64,000 bases of DNA from an uncultured Paracoccus sp. (GCF_947487305.1 NZ_CANKWH010000012.1:1-64000); one strand, 5' to 3'. Positions 8,964 to 17,699 are shown, numbered from the stretch's first letter. The notes: generated by a model from the sequence alone, not told the origin. A program made the numbers and translations.

Positions 8964-9035
8964 GGCATTTCCTTTCAGTCGTTTTGGTTGGGGGCAGGGT
9001 CCTTTCGGGTCTTCTCTGCCGATGATCGAAAGATA

Positions 9036-9072
9036 GTTCGAAAATCAGAACGAACAATTGAAGATATGTTCG
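9036..9072. promoter_or_regulatory. Palindromic operator candidate in the divergent ycaC-like / oxidase gap
   Basis: GTTCG at 9036-9040 and CGAAC at 9051-9055 form a perfect inverted repeat with a 10-nt spacer; a third GTTCG half site follows at 9068-9072. The segment is conspicuously AT-rich against its surroundings and sits about 75-110 nt upstream of the YcaC-like start and about 140-170 nt upstream of the oxidase start. No regulator gene is adjacent, so the binding protein is unknown. Confidence 0.45.
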
Positions 9073-9208
9073 ATAAAATGGAACGCTGGGGTTCCTACGG
9101 CTGGATTGACAGGTGCAATCTGCCAATGCCGGGGGCCTAGAGCTTTGCACCGGGCTCTGGCAGAAAGGCGAAACGGTCCGGGGAAGGGCCGGGCAAGCGG
9201 AGGCGGCC

Positions 9209-10519
9209 ATGGACCTGCTTTATGTCAATGACCGGCGCGGGGAATACCCGGCGAGCCTCTATGCCGAGACCCGTGATCCTCTGGACCCGTTCCCGCAGCT
9301 GAAGGGTGAGACGCGGGCGGATGTGGCGGTGATCGGCGGCGGCTATACCGGCCTTTCGGCAGCGCTGCATCTGGTGCAGGCGGGTCTGGACGTGGCGCTG
9401 GTCGAGGCGCATCGCGTGGGCTTTGGCGCATCGGGCCGCAATGGCGGGCAATTGGGATCGGGCCAGCGGCAGGAGGTTGACTGGCTGGAGAAGAACCTCG
9501 GTCGCGATCAGGCGCGGCGGCTGTGGGATCTGGCCGAAGAGGCCAAGGCGCTGACGCGCGGTCTGGCCTGGGCGGCGGATGTGCCGGTGCATGACGGCGT
9601 GGCCCATGCCTGCCGCAGCGCCGACGAGGTCGCCCATGCCCGCAAGCTGGCCGAGCATCTGGCGCGGCATTACGACTATGACAAGGTGCAGCCGCTGAAC
9701 CGCGACGCCTTCCGCGCGCTGGTGCCCTCATACGCCTATATCGGCGGCGATCTGGATCGCGGGGCAGGGCATCTGCACCCGCTGAACCTCGCCATCGGTA
9801 TGGCGCGGCTGGCCCGCGATGCGGGGGCGCGCCTCTACGAGAACAGCCATGTCCATCAGGTCGAGCACGCGCGCGAGGCGACGGGCAAGACCATCGTGCG
9901 CTGCGATACCGGGCGGGTGATCTGCGATCAGGTCATCTATGCCGGCAATGGCTATCTTGGCCGGCTCAGTGCCCCGGTGGCACGCCGGGTCATGCCGATC
10001 AACAATTACATCGTTGCAACCGAGCCGCTGGGGGACCGCGCCGCCGAGGTGCTCGCCGAGAACATCGCCGTTGCCGACACCAAATTCGTGGTGAATTACT
10101 GGCGGCTCAGCGAGGACAGGCGGCTGATCTTTGGTGGCGGGGAATCGGTCGGCTATCGCTTTCCCAGGGACATCCGCGCCAAGGTGCGGCCGCATCTCTT
10201 GTCGGTCTATCCGGGTCTCAAGGATGTCGCCCTGACCCATGGCTGGGGCGGCACGCTGGCGATCACGATGAACCGGATGCCCTATTTCACCCGGCCGGCG
10301 CTGAACGCGCTGTCGGCCAGCGGTTATTCCGGCCATGGCGTGGCGCTGGCGACGCTGGCGGGCAAGCTGATGGCCGATGCCGTGGCTGGGCAGGCGGCGG
10401 GCTTTGATGCCATGTCCGCGGTGCCCAGCCACAACTTCCCCGGCGGCGCCATGCTGCGAAGCCCGCTGCTCGTGGCGGGGATGAGCTGGTATGCGTTGCG
10501 GGACCGTTTGGGATTCTGA
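9209..10519 (+). CDS. FAD-dependent oxidoreductase, probable gamma-glutamylputrescine oxidase type
   Basis: A 436-residue DAO-family flavoprotein. The dinucleotide-binding motif VAVIGGGYTGLSAALHL starts at about residue 39, followed by GASGRNGGQLGSGQRQEVDWL typical of PuuB-like amine oxidases, and a C-terminal FAD motif YSGHGVALATLAGKLMADAV. It would oxidise a (gamma-glutamylated) amine to an aldehyde, giving ammonia and hydrogen peroxide. I placed the start at the ATG 9209 (MDLLYVNDRRGEYP) rather than 9113, because PuuB-type proteins begin with this segment. It completes the synthetase/oxidase/hydrolase set at 6-10.5 kb; the aldehyde dehydrogenase expected for a full Puu pathway is not in the window. 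Confidence 0.86.
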   Translation: MDLLYVNDRRGEYPASLYAETRDPLDPFPQLKGETRADVAVIGGGYTGLSAALHLVQAGLDVALVEAHRVGFGASGRNGGQLGSGQRQEVDWLEKNLGRDQARRLWDLAEEAKALTRGLAWAADVPVHDGVAHACRSADEVAHARKLAEHLARHYDYDKVQPLNRDAFRALVPSYAYIGGDLDRGAGHLHPLNLAIGMARLARDAGARLYENSHVHQVEHAREATGKTIVRCDTGRVICDQVIYAGNGYLGRLSAPVARRVMPINNYIVATEPLGDRAAEVLAENIAVADTKFVVNYWRLSEDRRLIFGGGESVGYRFPRDIRAKVRPHLLSVYPGLKDVALTHGWGGTLAITMNRMPYFTRPALNALSASGYSGHGVALATLAGKLMADAVAGQAAGFDAMSAVPSHNFPGGAMLRSPLLVAGMSWYALRDRLGF

Positions 10520-10804
10520 CCCACTCTGACCGGAAAGCGACCGGGTTCTGGGAATTTGCCCCACTGGACCCCGAAATCCGAATCACCGCCCTGTGATCTG
10601 GCGTGATTCTGCCAGTATTTTCCGTGTAGAGCCACGCTGGCGCACGACATCTGGATCTGGCTGGGATTTTGCGCCACTTTTTTCAGACCGATCAGTCTGC
10701 ACTAAATGTAGTGTGTTTGCCACAAATGCGCGCAATAATTATGCTCGACAACGGCTGCCATCCGTAGTGTTCTTGCCTCGTTCGATGCGATCGAGGTGGT
10801 CATG
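10520..10804. other. Non-coding region upstream of the mraZ leader promoter
   Basis: About 285 nt between the oxidase stop and the mraZ promoter region. It contains small dyads (for example CAGAC..GTCTG near 10684-10699 and CACTA..TAGTG near 10699-10712) and an AT-richer stretch near 10720-10745. The one open frame here (10593-10805) has no recognisable family and reads like a shadow. I see no RNase P RNA core sequences. Confidence 0.5.
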
Positions 10805-10849
10805 ACCCAAGACTACCCGCAAATTTCCATTGCGTCCCATATAATCCCA
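10805..10849. promoter_or_regulatory. Array of MraZ-type boxes overlapping the mraZ promoter
   Basis: Five elements in strict 10-bp register: ACCCA (10805-10809), ACCCG (10815-10819), TTCCA (10825-10829, degenerate), TCCCA (10835-10839) and TCCCA (10845-10849). On the complement the last two read TGGGA-N5-TGGGA, the spacing and core known for MraZ operators in E. coli (TGGGN repeats separated by 5 nt). The two best copies bracket the -10 box at 10840-10845, so MraZ bound here would block its own promoter and thus the dcw cluster. Confidence 0.75.
10840..10845 (+). promoter_or_regulatory. -10 element of the dcw/mraZ promoter
   Basis: A perfect TATAAT lies about 278 nt before the mraZ start. 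A start point near 10852-10855 would give a leader of about 268-270 nt, the length reported for Rhodobacter sphaeroides mraZ. No good -35 hexamer is visible at 16-18 nt spacing, so an activator, an alternative sigma factor or an extended contact may be involved. Confidence 0.6.
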
Positions 10850-10852
10850 TGT

Positions 10853-11078
10853 CACAACTAACTCACGAAGACGGGCAGTGAAGGGGCATCAAGACCCCGG
10901 AAGGCGAAGCAGGCTTCATACAGGCACCCGTTTTCCAATATCGCCGACCCGGCGCGCGAGCAGCACCTCCCCCAGGTGGCGCGCAAGGGAAAGGCCAACC
11001 CCGAAAATCGGGGCCCAGGAATGGGAACGAGGGCGGCGGATCGAGCAGTGGCAGCGGCTCGATCCGCCCTTTCTCTTT
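10853..11078 (+). ncRNA. upsM: UpsM-like small RNA / terminated mraZ 5' leader
   Basis: The stretch from the predicted start point to the intrinsic terminator upstream of mraZ is non-coding and packed with short hairpins: GGGG/CCCC (10883-10898), GAAG/CTTC (10906-10917), CACCT/AGGTG (10964-10978, loop CCCCC), CCCCG/CGGGG (10999-11013) and the terminator stem (11035-11068). This matches UpsM, the abundant sRNA made by termination in the 268-nt mraZ leader and reported as a Rhodobacteraceae feature. About 226 nt here. The CCTCCCCC segment exposed at 10966-10973 could pair with Shine-Dalgarno sequences (inference). Identification is by position and architecture, not by alignment. Confidence 0.72.
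11035..11078 (+). terminator. Intrinsic terminator inside the mraZ leader
   Basis: Perfect 12-bp stem GGCGGATCGAGC / GCTCGATCCGCC with a 10-nt loop, followed by the pyrimidine-rich CTTTCTCTTT. It ends 45 nt before the mraZ GTG, so it must be read through for any dcw expression from the upstream promoter. Confidence 0.88.
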
Positions 11079-11122
11079 CGGGAGACCGGAAGAGCGGACG
11101 GTGAGGTAAGGAGCAGGCCCCG

Positions 11123-11632
11123 GTGGCGCGCAGGTTCAGAGGCTCGGAAGAGGTCAAGGTCGACGCGAAAGGCCGCGTTTCGATTCCGGCCAAGTTCCGT
11201 CGGGTCTTCGAGCAGTGCGATCCGGACTGGCAGGCCGGCGGTCGCCCGCAACTGGTCATCGTCTACGGCTCCAGCAAACAGACCCATTTGCAGCTTTATA
11301 CCATCGAGGCGATCGAGGATATCGACCGCCAGATCGACCGGATGCCGCGCGGCAGCCCCGAGCGTGGGGTGCTGGAAGCGACGATGAACGGCTTTGCCGA
11401 AGAGGCCGAGATCGACAATGACGGGCGGCTGTTGCTGCCGCTGAAGCTGCGCGAGAAGATCGGCCTTGCCGACCGCGCCTTCTTCATCGCCTCGGGCGAA
11501 TATCTGAAGCTGTGGACGCCCGAGACCTATGCCGAAGAGGCCGAGGCGCTCGAGGCGCGGATACCCGATTTCGAGCCCGGCGCCGATCCGCTGTCCCTGT
11601 TGCCGCCGCCGCTGGCGCGGGACGAGGGGTAA
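11123..11632 (+). CDS. mraZ: Transcriptional regulator MraZ
   Basis: A 169-residue protein with two SpoVT/AbrB-like MraZ repeats: [18 protein letters not shown] (about 13-30) and [19 protein letters not shown] (about 94-112), each with the conserved D-x3-R signature. MraZ is a DNA-binding dodecamer-type regulator that represses the dcw cluster through TGGG-type boxes. The GTG at 11123 fits the family N-terminus ([18 protein letters not shown]) and has TAAGGAG 10 nt upstream. First gene of the division/cell-wall operon; rsmH starts 4 nt after its stop. Confidence 0.96.
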   Translation: MARRFRGSEEVKVDAKGRVSIPAKFRRVFEQCDPDWQAGGRPQLVIVYGSSKQTHLQLYTIEAIEDIDRQIDRMPRGSPERGVLEATMNGFAEEAEIDNDGRLLLPLKLREKIGLADRAFFIASGEYLKLWTPETYAEEAEALEARIPDFEPGADPLSLLPPPLARDEG

Positions 11633-11636
11633 AGCC

Positions 11637-12605
11637 ATGGCACAGCCGCATATCCCCGTCCTGCTGAAGCCGCTTCTCAGGGCGGTTGATCCCGTCTCGG
11701 GCCTCTGGGTCGATGGCACTTTCGGCGCGGGCGGTTACGCGCGCGGGCTGCTGGAGGCCGGTGCCGGTCAGGTCATCGGCATCGACCGAGACCCTTCGGT
11801 CTTTCGCATGGCCGAGGGCTGGAGGGGTGAGTATGGCGACCGGCTGCGACTGGTTGAGGGGACATTCTCGCAACTGGATGAACTGGCGGGCGAGCCGGTC
11901 GATGGCGTGGTGCTGGACCTTGGCGTCAGCTCGATGCAGCTCGATCAGGCCGAGCGCGGCTTTTCCTTCCTGCGCGATGGGCCGCTGGACATGCGCATGG
12001 GCGACAGCGGCCCGTCGGCCGCCGATCTGCTGAATAGCGCCGAGGAATGCCAGATCGCCGATGTGCTTTATCACTATGGCGAGGAACGCGCCGCGCGCCG
12101 CATCGCCCGCGCCATCGTCGCCGCCCGGCCACTGAGCCGCACCGCCGAACTGGCCGAGATCGTGGCGGGCTGCCTGCCGCGCGCCAAACCCGGCCAAAGC
12201 CATCCGGCGACCCGCAGCTTTCAGGCCATCCGCATCTGGGTAAATGACGAATTCGGCCAGCTTCTGGCCGGGCTCGAGGCCGCCGAGCGCGCACTTCGCG
12301 CCGGGGGCAAGCTCGCGGTGGTCAGCTTCCATTCGCTGGAAGACCGGATCGTGAAGCGTTTCATGCAGGCGCGCGCCAATGCGGCGGGGGGCGGCAGCCG
12401 CTATGCCCCGCAGGCCGAGACCGCGCCCGCCGCCTTCACGCTGCCCTTCCGCAAGGCCATCGGTCCCGATCCTGACGAACTGGACGGAAATCCCCGCGCG
12501 CGCTCGGCCCTGTTGCGCGTCGCCATCCGCACCGACGCGCCTGCCGGCCGCGCCGATGCGGCCACGCTTGGACTGCCAAGACTGCCGGCCATGGGGGGGG
12601 CGTGA
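11637..12605 (+). CDS. rsmH: 16S rRNA (cytosine(1402)-N(4))-methyltransferase RsmH
   Basis: A 322-residue SAM-dependent methyltransferase (old name MraW) that modifies C1402 in the 16S rRNA decoding site. The protein opens [14 protein letters not shown] and has the SAM loop [14 protein letters not shown] at about 26-39, [19 protein letters not shown] and the late [18 protein letters not shown] motif. The start at 11637 was preferred to an upstream in-frame ATG (11529) because the latter would overlap most of the mraZ end and family similarity begins at MAQPHIPV. Its stop overlaps the ftsL start (TGATG). Confidence 0.96.
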   Translation: MAQPHIPVLLKPLLRAVDPVSGLWVDGTFGAGGYARGLLEAGAGQVIGIDRDPSVFRMAEGWRGEYGDRLRLVEGTFSQLDELAGEPVDGVVLDLGVSSMQLDQAERGFSFLRDGPLDMRMGDSGPSAADLLNSAEECQIADVLYHYGEERAARRIARAIVAARPLSRTAELAEIVAGCLPRAKPGQSHPATRSFQAIRIWVNDEFGQLLAGLEAAERALRAGGKLAVVSFHSLEDRIVKRFMQARANAAGGGSRYAPQAETAPAAFTLPFRKAIGPDPDELDGNPRARSALLRVAIRTDAPAGRADAATLGLPRLPAMGGA

Positions 12606-12991
12606 TGCGCTCGGTTATCTATTTGTCCTGTGTTCTGGCAGTGATGGGTCTGGCCTTCTGGGCCTACCGCGAAAACTACCGCACCCAGGCGGCCATCGAC
12701 GAGATGCGGCAGGTCCAGCGCGAGATCGGCCAGATGCGCGAGGATCTTGGCGTCTTGCGCGCCGAATGGGCCTATCTGAACCGGCCCGAGCGGCTGCGCG
12801 ATCTGGTGAACCTGAACTTCGACCGGCTGCGGCTGGTGCCGATCGAGGCCGGGCAATTCGTGCAGCTGGCCCAGATCGACTATCCCGCGCCGCCGCCGGT
12901 GCCGCCCAAGCGCCCGCAGGCCCGCCCGCAATTCATCAGTGACCGTGCCGCCGGGACCCTCGTCCCGGCCTCGAGCGAGGTTCAACCATGA
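12605..12991 (+). CDS. ftsL: Cell division protein FtsL
   Basis: A 128-residue bitopic membrane protein: short N-terminus, one membrane helix (residues about 4-20, YLSCVLAVMGLAFWAY), then a periplasmic coiled-coil segment (about 27-60, QAAIDEMRQVQREIGQMREDLGVLRAEW) and a proline-rich tail. This is the FtsL layout, the partner of FtsB and FtsQ in the divisome. The ATG at 12605 overlaps the rsmH stop; a GTG one codon earlier (12602) is equally possible. The next gene, ftsI, starts 4 nt inside its end. Sequence conservation of FtsL is low, so position strongly supports the call. Confidence 0.9.
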   Translation: MRSVIYLSCVLAVMGLAFWAYRENYRTQAAIDEMRQVQREIGQMREDLGVLRAEWAYLNRPERLRDLVNLNFDRLRLVPIEAGQFVQLAQIDYPAPPPVPPKRPQARPQFISDRAAGTLVPASSEVQP

Positions 12992-14817
12992 TCCGCACCC
13001 CCCTTCGTCCCCTTGCCCGCATCCTGCGCGCAAGAGAAACCGGCACCGATCCCGACGAGATCGAGGCCGAAAACCGCGCCCGCCGCCATTCCGAGATCCA
13101 GGACAAGGCCCGCCGTCGGGCCGAGGGGCGGCTGATCCTGACGGCCGCCGTGTTCCTCTGTGCCTTCGGCACGGTGGGCGCGCGCATGGGCAGCCTTGCC
13201 GCCAGCGAGCCAGTCGAGCCGCAGGCCCAGGCTTCGACCGCGCGGATCATGTCGCAGCGCGCCGATATCACCGACCGCAACGGCAGGGTGCTGGCGACGA
13301 ACCTGCTGACCTATTCGCTCTATGCCCATCCCTATCAGCTGGTCGATGCCGAGAACACCATCACCCAGCTGACCCGGATCTTCCCCGATCTCGACCCGGC
13401 GCGGCTGCGCACGGACCTGACCGGCGATCGCAAATTCCTGTGGATCAAGAAAAAGATCAGCCCCGAGCAGATGCAGGAGGTGCATGACATCGGCGAGCCG
13501 GGGCTGCTTTTTGGTCCGCGCGAGATGCGGCTCTACCCGAATGGCCGTATCGCCAGCCATATCCTTGGCGGCTCAGCCTTTGGCAAGGAGGGCGTCAGCA
13601 GCGCCGAGGTTCTGGGCGTCGCCGGGGTCGAGAAGGCCTTTGACGGCTGGCTGCGCGATCCCGCGAACGAGGGCGCGCCGCTGGCCCTCTCCATCGACCT
13701 GACCGCACAGGCGGCGATGGAGGAGGTGCTGGCCTCGGGCATGAGCGTGATGAATGCCAAGGGTGCCGCCGGCATCCTGATGGAGGTCAAGACCGGCGAG
13801 ATCGTCGCAATGGCGAGCCTGCCCGATTTCGACCCGAACGAGCGGCCGAAGCCGATGTTGAAGGGCGATCCCTCGGACAGTCCGCTCTTCAATCGGGCGG
13901 TGCAGGGCCAGTATGAACTGGGCTCGACCTTCAAGATATTCCCGGTGGCGCAGGCGATGGACCTGGGGCTGGTCAATCCGAACACGATGATCAATGCCTC
14001 CAGCCCCATGCGCATCGGCAAGTATCGCATCAACGATTTCCACAATTACGGCGGGCAACTTTCTGTTACCGACATCATCGTGAAATCCTCGAACGTCGGC
14101 ACGGTGCGGATCGCCCAGCTTCTCGGCGCCGATCGGCAGAAGGATTTCCTCGAGAAGCTGGGCTTCTTCGAGCCGACGCCGATCGAGATGGTCGAGGCGC
14201 CGACCGGCAAGCCCCTGGTGCCGCCTCGCTGGCCAGCCGTCACCTCGGCTACTGTGGCTTTCGGTCACGGTCTGGCGGCGAGTCCGCTGCACCTTGCCGC
14301 CGCCTATGCCACCATCGCCAATGACGGCCGCCGCGTCACGCCCACGCTGGTCCATCGCCGCACACGCCCCGAGGGCGCGCAGGTATTGTCGCCGCGGGCC
14401 GCCGATCTGGCCATCTCGATGCTGCGTCAGGTGGTGACGCGCGGCACCGCCCGCGCCTCGGAAGTGCCGGGCTACGAAGTTGCCGGCAAGACCGGCACCG
14501 CCGACAAGCCGCGTCCGAGCGGCGGCTATTTCGAGAACAAGGTGGTCTCGACCTTCGCCTCGGTCTTCCCGGCGTCGAACCCTGAATATGTGCTTTTGGT
14601 GACGCTGGATGAGCCCTCGATCAGCAGCGGTGGCGGCGAGGCCCGCACCGCCGGCGCCACAGCCGCGCCGGTTGCGGCCGAGCTGGTTCGCCGTCTGGCG
14701 CCGCTGTTAGGTCTGGCGCCGATCACCGACGAAAAGCTGCCCGAGATTGCTGCGCGATTCGAGCCGCGTGTTGAACAGACCGCCCCTGCTGCAGTAAAGC
14801 TCGTCGCAAATAACTGA
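12988..14817 (+). CDS. ftsI: Peptidoglycan D,D-transpeptidase FtsI (PBP3)
   Basis: A 609-residue class B penicillin-binding protein that crosslinks septal peptidoglycan in the periplasm. A cytoplasmic basic N-terminus is followed by one membrane helix (about 49-66, LILTAAVFLCAFGTVGARMG), the dimerisation domain and the transpeptidase domain with the three active-site motifs: S313-x-x-K (GSTFK), S367-S-N and K501-T-G-T. Length is usual for alphaproteobacteria. It overlaps ftsL by 4 nt; murE begins 4 nt after the stop. Confidence 0.97.
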   Translation: MIRTPLRPLARILRARETGTDPDEIEAENRARRHSEIQDKARRRAEGRLILTAAVFLCAFGTVGARMGSLAASEPVEPQAQASTARIMSQRADITDRNGRVLATNLLTYSLYAHPYQLVDAENTITQLTRIFPDLDPARLRTDLTGDRKFLWIKKKISPEQMQEVHDIGEPGLLFGPREMRLYPNGRIASHILGGSAFGKEGVSSAEVLGVAGVEKAFDGWLRDPANEGAPLALSIDLTAQAAMEEVLASGMSVMNAKGAAGILMEVKTGEIVAMASLPDFDPNERPKPMLKGDPSDSPLFNRAVQGQYELGSTFKIFPVAQAMDLGLVNPNTMINASSPMRIGKYRINDFHNYGGQLSVTDIIVKSSNVGTVRIAQLLGADRQKDFLEKLGFFEPTPIEMVEAPTGKPLVPPRWPAVTSATVAFGHGLAASPLHLAAAYATIANDGRRVTPTLVHRRTRPEGAQVLSPRAADLAISMLRQVVTRGTARASEVPGYEVAGKTGTADKPRPSGGYFENKVVSTFASVFPASNPEYVLLVTLDEPSISSGGGEARTAGATAAPVAAELVRRLAPLLGLAPITDEKLPEIAARFEPRVEQTAPAAVKLVANN

Positions 14818-14820
14818 CGG

Positions 14821-16317
14821 GTGGCAGGGACTGTGACGATTAGCGACAAGAAGCTCTCGGATCTGGGGCTGAGGGCAAGGGACGGGCGCGACCCGCAGAT
14901 AACCGGCATTTCGCTGGACAGCCGGCAGGTGCGCCCCGGCCACCTCTTCGCCGCGCTGCCGGGTTCGGAACGCCACGGCGCCGACTTCATCCAATATGCG
15001 CTGCGCATGGATGCCGGCGCCGTGCTGACCGATCGCAAGGGCGCCGAGATCGCGGCCGACGTGCTGAAGGGCTGGTCGGGCGCGCTGATCATCGCCGAAG
15101 ACCCGCGCGCCGCGCTGGCCGGTGCCGCCGCGTTGTGGTTCGAGACCCAGCCCGAACATGTCGTGGCGGTCACCGGCACCGCCGGCAAGACCTCGGTCGC
15201 CAGCTTCACCCGGCAGATCTGGCAGGCGCTTGGCTACAGCGCCATCTCGCTTGGCACGATGGGGGTGCAGGGCGATTATCAGGCGAAACTGGCCCATACC
15301 ACGCCCGACCCGCTGACGCTGCACCGCATCCTCTCCGAAGCCGCCGAGGCCGGCGTGACCCATGCGGCGATGGAAGCCTCGTCCCACGGGCTCGACCAGC
15401 GGCGTCTGGACGGGGTGCGGGTGGAAGCCGCCGCCTTCACCAATTTCAGCCAGGACCACCTGGATTACCACAAGAATTTCGATGACTATTTCGCCGCCAA
15501 GGCATTGCTCTTCAATCATATTCTGGAAGAAGGCGCGAAGGCGGTCATCAATGTCGATGGCGAGCGTGGCAGGCAGATGGCCGACATCGCCCGGGATCGC
15601 GGCCTGACGCTGACCACTTATGGCAAGGCCGAGGGCGCCGATCTGCGCATCCTCGATCAGCGTTATGACGCCACCGGGCAGGACCTGCGCTTTTCGATCA
15701 ACGCAAAACCCTATCTGGTGCGCCTGCCGCTGATCGGCGGGTTCCAGGCCGAGAATGTGCTGGCCGCGATGGGGCTGGTCATGGCTGCCGGCAATACGGC
15801 TGACGAGATCATCCCGGCGCTCTCGGGCCTGACCACGGTGCGCGGCCGGATGGAACTGGCGGCGCGGCGCGACAATGGCGCGACGGTGTTCGTGGACTAC
15901 GCCCACAAGCCCGGCGCGGTGATCGCGGCGCTGCAATCGCTGCGCCCGCATGTCATGGGCCGGATCATCGTGGTGATCGGGGCCGGGGGCGACCGCGACA
16001 GCGGCAAGCGCCCGCTGATGGGCGAGGCGGCACGGCAGTTTGCCGATGTGGTCATCGTCACCGACGACAATCCCCGCACCGAGGACCCGGCGCTGATCCG
16101 CGCGGCGGTCATGGCGGGCGCGGGCCCCGAGGCGACCGAAGTTGCCGACCGGGCCGAGGCGATCCTGCGCGGTGTCGATGCGCTGCAGCCGGGTGATGCG
16201 CTGCTGATCGCGGGCAAGGGCCATGAAAGTGGCCAGATCATCGGGCAGGATGTCTATCCCTTCGACGATGCCGAACAGGCTTCGGTCGCCGTCGCGGCAC
16301 TGGATGGCAAGATATGA
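14821..16317 (+). CDS. murE: UDP-MurNAc-L-alanyl-D-glutamate--2,6-diaminopimelate ligase
   Basis: A 498-residue Mur ligase that adds meso-diaminopimelate to the peptidoglycan precursor. The ATP-binding VTGTAGKTS loop is at about 117-125, the central substrate part has TTPDPLTLH, and the DDNPRTEDP segment (about 415-423) carries the DNPR motif diagnostic of meso-DAP rather than lysine addition. The GTG start at 14821 is used; another GTG at 14833 (VTISDKKLSDLGL) with GCAGGGA just before it is a realistic alternative. Its end overlaps the murF ATG by 4 nt, indicating translational coupling. Confidence 0.95.
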   Translation: MAGTVTISDKKLSDLGLRARDGRDPQITGISLDSRQVRPGHLFAALPGSERHGADFIQYALRMDAGAVLTDRKGAEIAADVLKGWSGALIIAEDPRAALAGAAALWFETQPEHVVAVTGTAGKTSVASFTRQIWQALGYSAISLGTMGVQGDYQAKLAHTTPDPLTLHRILSEAAEAGVTHAAMEASSHGLDQRRLDGVRVEAAAFTNFSQDHLDYHKNFDDYFAAKALLFNHILEEGAKAVINVDGERGRQMADIARDRGLTLTTYGKAEGADLRILDQRYDATGQDLRFSINAKPYLVRLPLIGGFQAENVLAAMGLVMAAGNTADEIIPALSGLTTVRGRMELAARRDNGATVFVDYAHKPGAVIAALQSLRPHVMGRIIVVIGAGGDRDSGKRPLMGEAARQFADVVIVTDDNPRTEDPALIRAAVMAGAGPEATEVADRAEAILRGVDALQPGDALLIAGKGHESGQIIGQDVYPFDDAEQASVAVAALDGKI

Positions 16318-17696
16318 GCCTCTGGACTTCAGCCGACGCCGCCGCCGCCACGGGTGGCCGCGCGCAGGGCGACTGGACCGCTTCGGGTGTCAGCATCGAC
16401 ACCCGCACGCTTCAAAAGGGCGATCTCTTCGTCGCACTGCAGGCCGAACGCGACGGGCATGATTTCGTCGCGCAGGCGCTGGAAAAGGGCGCCAGCGCCG
16501 CGCTGGTCAGTCGCATCCCCGAGGGTGTTGCGCCCACCGCGCCCCTCCTGATCGTGCCCGAAGTGCTGCCCGCGCTCGAGGCTCTGGGTCGCGCCGGTCG
16601 CGCCCGGACGCAGGGCAAGGTCATCGCCATCACCGGCTCGGTCGGCAAGACCTCGACCAAGGACATGGCCCGCACCGCGCTGGTCGGGCAGGGCCGCATC
16701 CATGCCGCTGAGGCCAGCTATAACAACCATTGGGGCGTGCCGCTGACGCTGGCACGAATGCCCGCCGCCACCGATTTCGCCATCATCGAGATCGGCATGA
16801 ACCATCCGGGCGAGATCGCGCCCCTGGCCCGCATGGCGCGACCGCATGTGGCGATGATCACCACCATCGCGGCGGCGCATATGGAAGCCTTCGGCGCGCT
16901 GGAAGGTATCGCCCGCGAGAAGGGCGCGATCTTCGAGGGGCTGTTGCCGATGGGCACGGCGATCATCCCCGAAGACCTCAGCACCACACCGATCCTGCGC
17001 GATGCCGCCGATGCGGCCGGTGCGCTGGTCGTGGGTTTTGGCGCGCAGGGCGTTGCCAAGCCCCTGAAGATCATGCCGGGTGATGGCGTCTTGCGGCTTC
17101 ACGCCAATATCACCGGCCAGATTGTCGAATTCACCCTGCAGACCACCGGCGCCCATTTCGCCATGAACGCCATCGGCGTGCTGGCCGCTTTGTCGGCGGC
17201 GGGGGCGGATGTGAAGCTGGCGGCGAAACGCCTTGGCGACTGGCTGCCGCCCAAGGGCCGCGGTGCGGTCGAGACATTGGGCGGCATCCGCCTGATCGAT
17301 GACGCCTATAACGCCAACCCGACCTCGCTCGCCGCTGGCCTTGCGACGCTGGCCGGGCTGCAAGGCGGCCGCCGCGTGGCGATCCTTGGCGACATGCTGG
17401 AACTTGGTCCCGACGAGATGGTGCTGCACGCCGCAATGGCCGATGATCCGGCCATGGGCAGCATCGACTTGATCCACCTCGCCGGTCCCCGGATGCGCCA
17501 CCTCTACGAGGCGCTGCCGCCTGAAAAGCGCGGCGAATGGGCGGAAAGCGCCGCCGATCTGGCCGCCCGGGCGACCGAGCTGGTGGCTGCCGGCGACATT
17601 GTGCTGGTCAAGGGCTCGAAAGGATCGAGGATCTCGACGGTCGTTGACGCGCTGCGCAAATCGGGGCAGACGCCTCAGCCGGTAACAAGGGGTTAG
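16314..17696 (+). CDS. murF: UDP-MurNAc-tripeptide--D-alanyl-D-alanine ligase
   Basis: A 460-residue Mur ligase that adds the D-Ala-D-Ala dipeptide, the last cytoplasmic peptide step. The N-terminal Rossmann-like part contains SIDTRTLQKGDLFVAL (about 27-42), the P-loop ITGSVGKTSTKDM is at about 106-118, and NNHWGVPLTLARMP and DDAYNANPTS are typical of MurF. Start overlaps murE; mraY follows after 3 nt. It works with Ddl, encoded about 12 kb downstream in the same cluster. Confidence 0.96.
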   Translation: MSLWTSADAAAATGGRAQGDWTASGVSIDTRTLQKGDLFVALQAERDGHDFVAQALEKGASAALVSRIPEGVAPTAPLLIVPEVLPALEALGRAGRARTQGKVIAITGSVGKTSTKDMARTALVGQGRIHAAEASYNNHWGVPLTLARMPAATDFAIIEIGMNHPGEIAPLARMARPHVAMITTIAAAHMEAFGALEGIAREKGAIFEGLLPMGTAIIPEDLSTTPILRDAADAAGALVVGFGAQGVAKPLKIMPGDGVLRLHANITGQIVEFTLQTTGAHFAMNAIGVLAALSAAGADVKLAAKRLGDWLPPKGRGAVETLGGIRLIDDAYNANPTSLAAGLATLAGLQGGRRVAILGDMLELGPDEMVLHAAMADDPAMGSIDLIHLAGPRMRHLYEALPPEKRGEWAESAADLAARATELVAAGDIVLVKGSKGSRISTVVDALRKSGQTPQPVTRG

Positions 17697-17699
17697 AAG

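Noticed and set aside
10593..10805. 70-codon frame upstream of the mraZ promoter
   Set aside because: No ribosome binding site or similarity, and it ends in the MraZ box region; treated as non-coding.
10850..11120. RNase P RNA or a classical riboswitch as the structured leader
   Set aside because: The RNase P core (GAGGAAAGTCC-type) is absent and no known ligand-binding motif is visible; UpsM-like leader fits better.
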